The notes below the pieces were generated by a model, which saw only the letters and a list, made by a program, of their open reading frames with translations, did no database searches and was not told the origin of the DNA. The translations under genes were made by a program, and so were the position numbers. Positions 1 to 7,675 of a stretch of 38,965 nt of DNA are shown one piece after another; the first letter of the stretch is position 1, and each line of letters begins with the position of its first letter. The stretch covers positions 1 to 38,965 of the forward strand of contig JAGWBS010000009.1 in the NCBI GenBank assembly GCA_021295775.1, written 5' to 3'. The DNA comes from Pseudomonadota bacterium (GTDB taxonomy: Bacteria; Myxococcota_A; UBA9160; SZUA-336).

Positions 1-74
1 AACGCTTCCTTCGCCCGGAGCAGACGTCTGGGCACGCAGGGGAAGGCGAGCTTCCGTAGCCTGGTCACCAGACC
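1..74 (+). promoter_or_regulatory. Possible 3' part of a cobalamin riboswitch (truncated by window edge)
   Basis: The leader of the TonB receptor carries GGGAAGG at 40-46 and AGCCTGGTCACCAG at 58-71. These fit the conserved 3' blocks of the cobalamin riboswitch: GGGAAGG, then AGYCnGRnnACCnG. The final conserved GCC is not matched, and the gap between the blocks (11 nt) is shorter than usual. A perfect palindrome, CAGACGTCTG, lies at 21-30, where a side hairpin would be expected. The 5' half would lie outside the window, so this is a partial match only. B12 riboswitches commonly precede TonB receptors. Confidence 0.35.
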
Positions 75-90
75 TGAGGATCCTGCTGCA

Positions 91-2120
91 ATGAGAAACC
101 CATCCCGAGCCAAGCGCTGCTTGCTGCCTTTGCAGGCGCTTGCCGTTCTGGCCGCCCTGTTCTGGGCCGTTCAGCCGCACCCGGCACGGGGACAAGACGC
201 GGATTCCCACGAGGAGCATCCGGGCGAGCACCACGAAGAGCCGCACGAGGAGCACCACGAAGGCGGACAGACCTCCGTCCACGGATCGCACGGCTCCCAC
301 GATCCGATCGATGAAATCGTCGTCTCGGCATCTCCGCTCGGCCGGGGCGCGGCCGACACGCCCACGGCGGTAAACGTGGTCAGCCGCGAGCATCTCCTGG
401 CGCACGGCGGCAGCACTCTGGGCGAGATCCTGGCCAACGAGCCGGGCGTGACCACTTCCGGCTTAGCGTCGGGCGCGAGCCGGCCCGTGATTCGCGGCCA
501 GTCCGGTTTCCGGGTCAAGACGACCGAGAACGGTTTGGGCACGGCCGACGTGGCCGCCATCGGCCCGGACCACGGAGTGCCGGTCAACCCGCTGATGGCG
601 CAGAGCATCGAGGTCCTTCGCGGACCCGCGACTCTGCGCTACGGCGGCGCCGCGATCGGCGGCGGCGTCAACGCCTTGATCGACCGAGTCCCGAGCCGGG
701 CCCCCACCCGCGGGGTGAGCGGGGAACTCCTGGGCGACTGGGGCAGCGGCGCGGACCGCAGGAAGGGCTCCTTCCTGGTGGACGCTGCTCTGGGCCGCCT
801 GGGCTTGCACCTAGACGGCGCGACCCAGCGGGCCGAGGACTACAAGGCTCCCGGCGGAACGGGCCCTTCGAAGGTGCGCAACTCCGGGACGGACGGCTTC
901 GCGATGTCCGGCGGTCTGGCCTCGCTGGGCGAGGGACTTCGTCTGGGCCTGGCGCGGTCGCGTTTCGACAACCAGTACGGCGTTCCCGAGGACGCGCACA
1001 TCATCGACCTGCGAAAGGACGTCTGGCACATGGAGGCCGACTGGTCGGAGCCGATCCCGGGCCTGACGAGCATCGAACTGCGCGGGGCGCTGGGCGCTCA
1101 CTACAACCGGCGCGAGCTCCAGGTCTTGGGCCTGGGGGATACGATTTTAGAGCCCAGCCGAACCGACACCTGGGCGTTGTACGCGATCGAGGAATGGCTG
1201 CTTTCGGACCGCCTGAACCTGGAACTCGCGGCGCGGGTCGAGCGGGTCGAGGTCAGGGGCTCCCTGCCGGGGATGGCGCGACGCAGCCAACGCTTTCATC
1301 CCTTCAGCGCCTCGCTCGGTCTCGTCTACTACCCCACGGACGGGGTCTCGCTCGCCCTGCGAGCCTCTTCCACGGAGCGCGCGCCGGACCCGGCCGAGCT
1401 GTACTACCTCGGAGAACACCACGCCACGGGCACCTACGAGATCGGCGACCCCGATCTGGGAGTCGAACGGGCGGACGCGGCCGAACTCACGCTGCACGTC
1501 CAACGCGGGCGGTTCTCGCTCACGGCCGGACTCTTCTATACCGACTCAAGGACTACATCGACCTGGCTCACACCGGGCGCTTCGTGGTGTCCGAGCACGA
1601 CCACGGCGACGGGGACGACCACGACGAAGAGGGCGAGGACGATCACGAACACGACGGGCTGATCGAGGCCGAGTTCGTGCAGAGGGACACGGTCTTCTAC
1701 GGAGGGGAACTCTGGCTCGACTACGAGCTGTTCGAATGGGCCGGACTCCACTTCGGTGTCGACGCACAGTTCGACGCGGTGCGCGGCCGGCTGGACCGGG
1801 GAAACGTCCCCCGCCAGCCTCCGTTTCGGTACGGCGCGGGGCTCCACTTCCACGTCGAGCGCGTTCACGGCCGCGTCGGCTTCCTGCGCCACGCCCGTCA
1901 GAAGCGCACGGGCGCGCTCGAGACGCCGACCGACGCCTACACGATGCTGGACGCCTCGATCGCGCTACGCCTGATCTCGCGAGGAGAGCGCGCGCTGGAA
2001 CTGCACCTGAACGGGTGGAATCTCCTGGACAAGCGCGCCCGGAACCATCTGAATTTCCGCAAGGACCTGTTCCTGCTGCCCGGGCGGTCCGTGCGGATTT
2101 CGCTGCACGGCCGCTTCTAA
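91..2120 (+). pseudogene. His-rich ZnuD-like TonB-dependent metal receptor, interrupted by a one-base frameshift
   Basis: This is an outer-membrane receptor for TonB-driven uptake, most likely of zinc or another transition metal. A signal peptide (about residues 1-34) is followed by a His/Glu-rich stretch (about 39-70). The plug domain carries PVIRGQSG, a PDH motif and IEVLRGPATLRYG, as in ZnuD-type receptors. A second His/Asp-rich block follows the break and is probably an extracellular loop. The protein ends in Phe, as barrels do. Reading moves from frame 1 to frame 3 near 1546. One added T there would restore FYTDFKDYIDL, a normal barrel sequence, giving about 676 residues. The start at 91 has GAGGA at 76-80. 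The lesion may be a real mutation or a sequencing error. Confidence 0.85.
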
Positions 2121-2183
2121 GGGAATAGCTTGTCTTCCGGCCAGGGAGGAAGCGGGCCCCTCTTTCGGCCGGGGGCGGAGAGG

Positions 2184-2804
2184 ATGGCGAACGTGAAGGG
2201 CGACCGGGCGGCGGCACGCAGACCGCGCGAGGAGACCCGAAAGCGGATTCTCGACGCCGCGACCGAACTCTTTGCGGCAGAAGGGTTTCACGGCACGGGC
2301 ATGCGCTCGATCGCCGCCTCGGCCGACTGCAACGTGGCGGTGCTCTACCGGCACTTCGAATCGAAGCAAGCCATGCTCGAGGCCGTGGTCGAGCGGCGGC
2401 GGGCGCAGTGGCTCACCGACACGCCGCCGGTCGAACGCCGCGGTTCGGCCGACGCCACGCTGCGCGCGCTGTTCGAGTTCATGCTCACCCGGGACGCGGA
2501 GTTCGAGCGGCTGTTCCGGATCGCTCAGAGCGAGGCGGCCCGCAGCAGCACCCGCGCGATCTCTCCCCACCTCTCCGCGCTCTGGCCGGCGATGGAGCGC
2601 GTGTATCGCAAGTGGCTCCTCACCCTGTTTCCGGAACTCGAGAGCCGGCGCGCCCACACGGCCGCCCGGGTGTTCCGGACCCTGGTGTACGGCGGCTACG
2701 CCGAATTGCTGGTGGTGCCCGATTCGGAGCGTCCGCGGGCGCTCAGGCAGAAGGCCAGAGATTTCGCCGCGCTCCTGAGCGCCCAACTGCAGGGAGAGCC
2801 GTAA
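2184..2804 (+). CDS. TetR/AcrR-family transcriptional regulator
   Basis: This is a DNA-binding repressor of the TetR family, about 206 residues. The N-terminal helix-turn-helix is clear: RILDAATELFAAEGFHGTGM, then IAASADCNVAVLYRHFESK, with the usual YxHFxSK end. The C-terminal ligand domain is variable and gives no substrate clue. The start is uncertain. ATG at 2184 gives a normal-length N terminus, but its GGAGAGG abuts the codon. A TTG at 2130 with AAGGGA upstream would add 18 residues and leave only 9 bases after the receptor gene. It lies downstream of the receptor and converges on the SnoaL-like gene at 2826. Its target is unknown; the near-palindrome at 5377 is one candidate. Confidence 0.88.
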   Translation: MANVKGDRAAARRPREETRKRILDAATELFAAEGFHGTGMRSIAASADCNVAVLYRHFESKQAMLEAVVERRRAQWLTDTPPVERRGSADATLRALFEFMLTRDAEFERLFRIAQSEAARSSTRAISPHLSALWPAMERVYRKWLLTLFPELESRRAHTAARVFRTLVYGGYAELLVVPDSERPRALRQKARDFAALLSAQLQGEP

Positions 2805-2825
2805 CCTCCGGTCGGGACTGCGGCG

Positions 2826-3185
2826 TCACTCCTGGGGCGGCCCGAGCTGCACGTAGTAGATCGAGAGCTGGGTCACGAGACCCTGGGCGTCCACCTCGAA
2901 CACGTCCACCGCGTACTGCTTGTAGTCCGGCCGAAACGGCGACACGGCGTACATCTCCATCATCGAGAATCCGTCTTCGTCGAGCAGCTTGGTCCTGGTG
3001 ACCTGCGCCTGGCCCCGGAAAACGATGTTCTCGTAGAAGCCGCGAATCTTCTCGGACGAGTCGTAGGTGCCCGTCGGATGTTTCAGGACGGCATCGGGAG
3101 CGAACAGAGACATCATGGCCTGGATATCCGCGGCGTTGACGGCTTCGACGTAGCGCTCGGCCGCGCTTCTGGCTGCTGATCCCAT
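2826..3185 (-). CDS. SnoaL-like / NTF2-fold protein (ketosteroid isomerase superfamily)
   Basis: A 119-residue cone-fold protein of the NTF2/SnoaL superfamily. Visible features are the opening helix with AERYVEAVNAADIQAMMSLF, then APDAVLKHPTG, and the typical late beta strands (YAVDVFEVDAQGLVTQLSIY). Members include delta-5-3-ketosteroid isomerases, polyketide cyclases, dehydratases and non-enzymatic forms, so the reaction cannot be named. It is the last gene of a three-gene operon with a P450 and a HIBADH-family dehydrogenase, starting 10 bases after the P450 stop. That context suggests action on the oxidised P450 product. Confidence 0.8.
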   Translation of the reverse strand: MGSAARSAAERYVEAVNAADIQAMMSLFAPDAVLKHPTGTYDSSEKIRGFYENIVFRGQAQVTRTKLLDEDGFSMMEMYAVSPFRPDYKQYAVDVFEVDAQGLVTQLSIYYVQLGPPQE

Positions 3186-3195
3186 CGGACTCCTC

Positions 3196-4440
3196 CTAGT
3201 CGGCGATGCGACGAAAGCGAATCGGTACGCTCTCGATGCCCCCGTGCTTGTTGCTGCGCGCGTAGCGCACGGGGCCGGTGAGTTCGAAATCGGTCCAGCG
3301 CGAGAGGACCTCCTGGAGCATCGCGCGCAGTTCCCGGCGCGCGAGATTGGCGCCCACGCAGACGTATTCGCCGATGTTGAACGCGAGATGGGGGTTGGGC
3401 TTGCGGCTCAGGTCGAGCCGGTCCGGCTGGCGGAAGACCTCGACGTCGCGGTTCGCCGACGGGTACCAGATGGTCACCTTGTCGCCCGGCTCCAGGCGCT
3501 CTCCCGCCAGGCGTGTGGCGCGCGTGACGGTCCTGCGGTTGTAGGTCACCGGACTCACGTAGCGCAGGAACTCTTCCACGGCGCTGGACCACAGCGACGC
3601 ATCCCCGCGCAACTCCTCCGCGGCGTCGGGACGATCGATCAGCGCCAGGAGCGAGCCGGCGATGGCGTTCCACGTCGTATCGCTGCCGGCGCTCCAGAGC
3701 AGACTGAAGAAGCTGGCCAGCTCCGGCCCGGACATCGCCTCGCTCTCGCCCGACTCCGTGTCCTGGCGGGCGTGAATCACGGTCGAGAGCATCGACCCGT
3801 CGGGCTTGCGCCGCTTCTCCTCGATCAGGGACTGACCGTAGGCGTGCAGCGCGCCCGCCGCCCGCATGCGCGCCTGCATGTCCGTCTGTGCGTCGGCCGG
3901 TCGCAGGGTGGCCATGGCCCAGTCGAAGAGCTCGTGCCGATCCTGCTGGGGAACGCCGAGCATGTCCGCGATCACCTGGAGCGGGAGCTCGCGCGCCACG
4001 GCGAGCACGAAATCGCACTCGCCCGCTTCGCCGACCGAGTCGAGGATGGAGCGGGCGCGGGCGCGCAGATCGCTCTCCAGCTCGCCGATCGCCTGGGGGG
4101 TAAAGGCTCGGCTGATCAGGCCGCGCAGCCGGCGGTGGGTCGCTCCGTCGGTCATGTTGATCGCGGTTCCGACGGCGACGCCCCGCCGCAGATCCTCGAT
4201 CAGGGTGCCTCCTCCCTCCCGGTCGCCTCCCGATTCCGAGGAGTAAGTGCCCGGGTCGCGACTCACTTCCAGCGTGTGGGCGTGGTCGACGACGACCCAG
4301 TATCCCTCGCCGTCCGGGGACAGCTCCGAGGGCGGATGCCACCAGACCGGCGCCCGTCCGCGCAGCGCGTCGAAGGCCGGGTGGGGGAATCTCCGCTCGA
4401 AGATCCCGAGATCGTTCAGATCGAGCGCGTCGATCTGCAT
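3196..4440 (-). CDS. Cytochrome P450 with an atypical heme-binding loop
   Basis: A soluble bacterial P450 monooxygenase, 414 residues. The C-helix HRRLR follows THR near 101-106, the I-helix has AGSDTT (251-256), the K-helix ExxR is E290-R293, and the proximal heme ligand is Cys361 in FNIGEYVCVG (354-363). The usual His or Arg two residues before the Cys is Tyr359, and the usual Gly after Phe is Asn. ATG at 4440 is chosen because GAGGGG lies just upstream and residues from there match the family N terminus; frame open further upstream overlaps the dehydrogenase gene. The dehydrogenase stop is 4 bases upstream, so the genes are probably co-transcribed. No ferredoxin gene adjoins it; the one at 11860 could serve. 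Substrate unknown. Confidence 0.93.
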   Translation of the reverse strand: MQIDALDLNDLGIFERRFPHPAFDALRGRAPVWWHPPSELSPDGEGYWVVVDHAHTLEVSRDPGTYSSESGGDREGGGTLIEDLRRGVAVGTAINMTDGATHRRLRGLISRAFTPQAIGELESDLRARARSILDSVGEAGECDFVLAVARELPLQVIADMLGVPQQDRHELFDWAMATLRPADAQTDMQARMRAAGALHAYGQSLIEEKRRKPDGSMLSTVIHARQDTESGESEAMSGPELASFFSLLWSAGSDTTWNAIAGSLLALIDRPDAAEELRGDASLWSSAVEEFLRYVSPVTYNRRTVTRATRLAGERLEPGDKVTIWYPSANRDVEVFRQPDRLDLSRKPNPHLAFNIGEYVCVGANLARRELRAMLQEVLSRWTDFELTGPVRYARSNKHGGIESVPIRFRRIAD

Positions 4441-4444
4441 CCCC

Positions 4445-5341
4445 TCAGTCCTCGATCTTCGGGACTTCGATTCCCGCCGCCTCTTCCAGCGCCGCCAGCG
4501 TGGCGAAGAAGACCTTGGGGCCGAGCCCGGCCCGTTCCGCCTGGGCATAGAGATCCGCCGCCGCGCGCGTCACCGGCATGGGGACGCCGAGAGTCTCGGC
4601 CGACTCGACGGCCAGCGACACGTCCTTGCTCGCGATCGAGAGCTTGAAGATCGGGCTGTCGAAGTCGCGGCCGAAGAACAGGCCGGCCAGACCCGAATAG
4701 ACGCCGCCGGAGCTCTTCTTGACGATCTCGAGCAGCTCGCGCACGTCGAGCCCCGCCTTCGCGGCCAGCACGAAGGCCTCCTGCACGACCAGGCCGCCGC
4801 ACAGGAAAATGGCGTTGTTCACCAGCTTGACGAGTGTTCCGTTGCCGGGCTCTCCCAGGTAGAACCGGTGGCTCGAGAACGCCTCCAGCAGCGGAGAGAC
4901 GCGCCGGAACTCCTCCTCGGAACCGCTGGCCATCACCGTCAGACTGCCCTGGGCGGCGCCCATCGCTCCACCCGACACGGGCGCGTCGAGGAACGAGACC
5001 CCGTGCCCGGCCTCGAGACGATGCAGCTCCCTCACCGCTTCGAGAGAGTTGGTGGTCAGGTCGACGTGCACGTCCCCGGCGCGAAAGCCTTCGAGCAGCC
5101 CCGAATCGCCGACGACGACGTCCCGGACCTGGTCGGGGCCCGGCAGCGAAGTGAAGACGATCCGACAATCGGCGGCCACGGCGGCGGGCGAGGCGGCGGG
5201 CGTCGCCCCCGCCTCGACGAGCGGAGCGTAGGCCTGCCGGTCGAGGTCGAAGACGTGGAGCCGGTGGCCGGCATCGACGAGACGCCGGGCCATCGGTTGG
5301 CCGATGGTCCCGGTACCGATGAATCCGACGGGTTCGCTCAT
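4445..5341 (-). CDS. NAD(P)-dependent beta-hydroxyacid dehydrogenase (3-hydroxyisobutyrate dehydrogenase family)
   Basis: A 298-residue member of the HIBADH/6-phosphogluconate dehydrogenase family, which oxidises beta-hydroxyacids or reduces the semialdehyde. The N-terminal Rossmann motif GFIGTGTIG lies at 6-14, the substrate loop DAPVSGG at 119-125, and the catalytic Lys172 in GTLVKLVNN, with the following Asn pair. GGAGAGGAG precedes the ATG at 5341. It is the first gene of the minus-strand operon with a P450 and a SnoaL-like protein, and is divergent from the amidohydrolase at 5494. Exact substrate (hydroxyisobutyrate, tartronate semialdehyde, succinic semialdehyde and others) cannot be read from the sequence. 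Confidence 0.9.
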   Translation of the reverse strand: MSEPVGFIGTGTIGQPMARRLVDAGHRLHVFDLDRQAYAPLVEAGATPAASPAAVAADCRIVFTSLPGPDQVRDVVVGDSGLLEGFRAGDVHVDLTTNSLEAVRELHRLEAGHGVSFLDAPVSGGAMGAAQGSLTVMASGSEEEFRRVSPLLEAFSSHRFYLGEPGNGTLVKLVNNAIFLCGGLVVQEAFVLAAKAGLDVRELLEIVKKSSGGVYSGLAGLFFGRDFDSPIFKLSIASKDVSLAVESAETLGVPMPVTRAAADLYAQAERAGLGPKVFFATLAALEEAAGIEVPKIED

Positions 5342-5376
5342 CTTCTCCTCTCCACCGATGGGTCCCGGCGCTCAAA

Positions 5377-5392
5377 GTAATCGTTCGTTTAC
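5377..5392. promoter_or_regulatory. Near-palindromic site in the divergent intergenic region, TetR-operator-like
   Basis: GTAATCGTTCGTTTAC has the symmetric form GTAAnCGnnCGnTTAC, the kind of 16-base site bound by TetR-family dimers. It sits in the only intergenic space between two divergent catabolic operons (dehydrogenase-P450-SnoaL on minus, amidohydrolase-SDR-DegT on plus), 36 bases from the dehydrogenase start. It is more AT-rich than its surroundings. The binding protein is not known; the TetR gene at 2184 is a candidate by proximity. Confidence 0.4.
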
Positions 5393-5493
5393 ATTCAGGG
5401 CAAGCCCGCTCGACGCCGGCGTCCAGCCGACCCGAGACGCCGCCGGCCGGCGGAGCTATCCTGGGCGCATCTGATCTTGCGCCAGGAGGCGAA

Positions 5494-6795
5494 ATGGCCC
5501 GCATCGTACTCACCAACGCGCAGCTCTTCGACGGTCAGAGCGCACCGCGCCGGGGCGTTCACGTGGTCGTCTCCGGCCGGCGCATCGAGAGCCTGAGCGA
5601 GGGGCCCGTCCCCGAAACGGGCGCTGACGACCGCACGCACGACCTGGCCGGGCGCACGCTGATGCCCGGCATGGTCCAGGGGCACTTCCACAGCCACTTC
5701 GGCGCGTTCGGCACCGGCATCAGTTCGCCGATCCTGGGGCTGGAGGCCTCCCCGGCCTATCACGGCATCCTGGCGGCCCGGAACGTGCAGACGGCCCTGA
5801 ACTGCGGCTTCACCAGCATCATCGGATCCAGCAATGCGGACGGAGTCGACCTGGCGGTCAAGGACGCGGTCGGCCACGGCCTGATCCCCGGCCCGCGCAT
5901 CCTGGCCTGCACGCGCGAGTTCATGACCACCGGCGAGCAGGCGGACGGCAACAACAGCTCGTGGTTCATGAATCTGGGCAACCGCGGCTTGACGCGCACG
6001 CTCGACGGCGCCGACCAGTGGCGCCACGCCGCGCGCGAGGAGATCGGGCGCGGCTGCGACGTGGTCAAGGTTTCCTCGGGGCAGGGGCACGGCGCGGCCC
6101 CGACCGTGGACGAGTGCTACATGACCGACGCGGAACTGGAGGCGGTCGTCTCGGTGGCGCATTCGCGCGGAGCCCTGGTGCGCTCCCACTGCCCCACCCG
6201 GCCCGCCATCCTGCAGGCCGCCCGGCTGAGCGTGGACATCATCGACCACGCCGACCGCATCGACCCCGAGTGCATCGACGAGATCCTGAAGGCCGGCAGC
6301 ATCGTCGCTCCCAGCATGCTGTTCAGCTTCCGCCTGATGCAGATGATCGACAACTGGGACCCCGCCTCGGGTCCGTTCCCGATGGGCGGCGCCGCGGGCG
6401 AGGAAGGCGAGGACGCGCAGGCGCGCGTGCGCCTGATGCGAGAGGACTGGGAGCACACCTGCCGCTACATGCCCGAGGCCGCCGCGGCCGGCATCAAGAT
6501 GATCGTCGGGGACGACTTCGGCGTGCCCGGGATGCCGCACGGCGACTACGGGTCCGAGCTGGAGCTGTACGTCAAGCAGCTCGGGGTCTCCGCGCAGGAA
6601 GTGCTGACCTGGGCCACGCGCAACGGCGCTTCGCTGATGGGGCGCGGGGACGAACTCGGAACCGTCGCCCCCGGCAAGCTCGCCGACCTGATCGTGGTCG
6701 AGGGCGATCCGCTGTCCGACATCACCTGCCTGAAGGACCCCGCACGGGTGAGCGCCGTGATCAAGAACGGCGAGTGGCTCAAGGACACCCTCTAG
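5494..6795 (+). CDS. Amidohydrolase-superfamily metal-dependent hydrolase (imidazolonepropionase/prolidase-like)
   Basis: A 433-residue amidohydrolase with the usual beta-sandwich plus TIM-barrel layout. Metal ligands are visible in order: the HxH motif in PGMVQGHFHSH (H64, H66), a probable bridging Lys in DVVKVSSGQGHG, His in VRSHCP, His in IIDHAD, and Asp in IVGDDFG. The C-terminal stretch GTVAPGKLADLIVVEGDPL closes the sandwich domain. The family cleaves C-N bonds in cyclic amides, peptides and related compounds; this branch includes broad Xaa-Pro dipeptidase-like and uncharacterised catabolic hydrolases. AGGAGG lies 5 bases before the ATG. It heads a plus-strand operon with an SDR (21-base gap) and a DegT-family enzyme. 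Confidence 0.9.
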   Translation: MARIVLTNAQLFDGQSAPRRGVHVVVSGRRIESLSEGPVPETGADDRTHDLAGRTLMPGMVQGHFHSHFGAFGTGISSPILGLEASPAYHGILAARNVQTALNCGFTSIIGSSNADGVDLAVKDAVGHGLIPGPRILACTREFMTTGEQADGNNSSWFMNLGNRGLTRTLDGADQWRHAAREEIGRGCDVVKVSSGQGHGAAPTVDECYMTDAELEAVVSVAHSRGALVRSHCPTRPAILQAARLSVDIIDHADRIDPECIDEILKAGSIVAPSMLFSFRLMQMIDNWDPASGPFPMGGAAGEEGEDAQARVRLMREDWEHTCRYMPEAAAAGIKMIVGDDFGVPGMPHGDYGSELELYVKQLGVSAQEVLTWATRNGASLMGRGDELGTVAPGKLADLIVVEGDPLSDITCLKDPARVSAVIKNGEWLKDTL

Positions 6796-6816
6796 GCCCG
6801 CGGCCGGGAGATCTCG

Positions 6817-7674
6817 ATGGGTGAGTTGGAGGGCAAGGTGGCGCTGGTCACCGGCGCCAGCCGCGGGATCGGCGCGGCCATCGCGCGGCGCTTCGCCGCC
6901 GAGGGCGCGGCCGTGGCGGTCACGGCGCGCAGTCTGGATTCGCACCCGCACCTTCCGGGCCACCTGCAGGAGACGGTCGGAGCGATCGAGGCCGCGGGGG
7001 GACGGGCCACGGCGATCGCGGCCGATCTTGCCGATCCGAAGGCGGTCTCGGGAATCGTCGAGCAGGCCGTCGAAGCGCTCGGGGCGATCGACGTGCTGGT
7101 GAACAACGCCGCGGCGGCCTTCTATCTGCCCTACGAGAAGACCAGTTCCAGGCGCTTCCGCATCGCCTACGAAGTCAACGTGCACGCGCCCTGGGAGCTG
7201 GCCCAGCGGGTCTATCCGGGAATGCGGGAAAAGGGCGCGGGCTCGATCCTGAATATCTCGTCGGCCACTTCGATCCACCCCCAGGGACCGCCGTACAACG
7301 ATTTCTCGACCACCGCGACACCCTACGGCTCGAGCAAGGCCGCGCTGGAGCGCATGACCACGGGGCTCGCGGCGGCGCTGCACCGCTACGGCATCCGCGT
7401 CAACTCGATGGCGCCGGTGGGGGCGGTGATGACCGAGGGCGCTTTGGCCCTGGACGTGGTGCCGGACTCCGCCCGCGTCCGGGCGGAGTCTCTGGAGGCC
7501 ATGGCCGAGGCCGCGCTGGCGCTGTGCGCGGGAGACGACCCGGACTTCACGGGCCGCATCACTTACTGCACCCCCTTGCTGGAAGAGCTGCAGCGGCCGG
7601 TGCGAACGCTGGACGGACAGCGCACCCTGGACGGTCCGCTGGCGAGTCAGGCGCCCAGACCTCAGGACGCCTGA
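6817..7674 (+). CDS. Short-chain dehydrogenase/reductase with extended C-terminal tail
   Basis: A classical SDR of 285 residues, NAD(P)-dependent. TGASRGIG (12-19) binds the cofactor; NNAA (97-100) replaces the usual NNAG; Asn121, Ser149, Tyr170 and Lys174 form the catalytic set. The loop between Ser and Tyr is long (21 residues) and holds a GPP motif. The protein ends in an extra segment, LLEELQRPVRTLDGQRTLDG, shared in pattern with the SDR at 25998, so the two are paralogs of one subfamily. It lies in an operon: 21 bases after the amidohydrolase and 1 base before the DegT-family gene. Substrate not identifiable. Confidence 0.92.
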   Translation: MGELEGKVALVTGASRGIGAAIARRFAAEGAAVAVTARSLDSHPHLPGHLQETVGAIEAAGGRATAIAADLADPKAVSGIVEQAVEALGAIDVLVNNAAAAFYLPYEKTSSRRFRIAYEVNVHAPWELAQRVYPGMREKGAGSILNISSATSIHPQGPPYNDFSTTATPYGSSKAALERMTTGLAAALHRYGIRVNSMAPVGAVMTEGALALDVVPDSARVRAESLEAMAEAALALCAGDDPDFTGRITYCTPLLEELQRPVRTLDGQRTLDGPLASQAPRPQDA

Positions 7675-7675
7675 G

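Noticed and set aside
21..30. CAGACGTCTG palindrome as a stand-alone regulator site (for example Zur)
   Set aside because: It does not resemble the AT-rich Zur box and is better explained as a hairpin in the leader.
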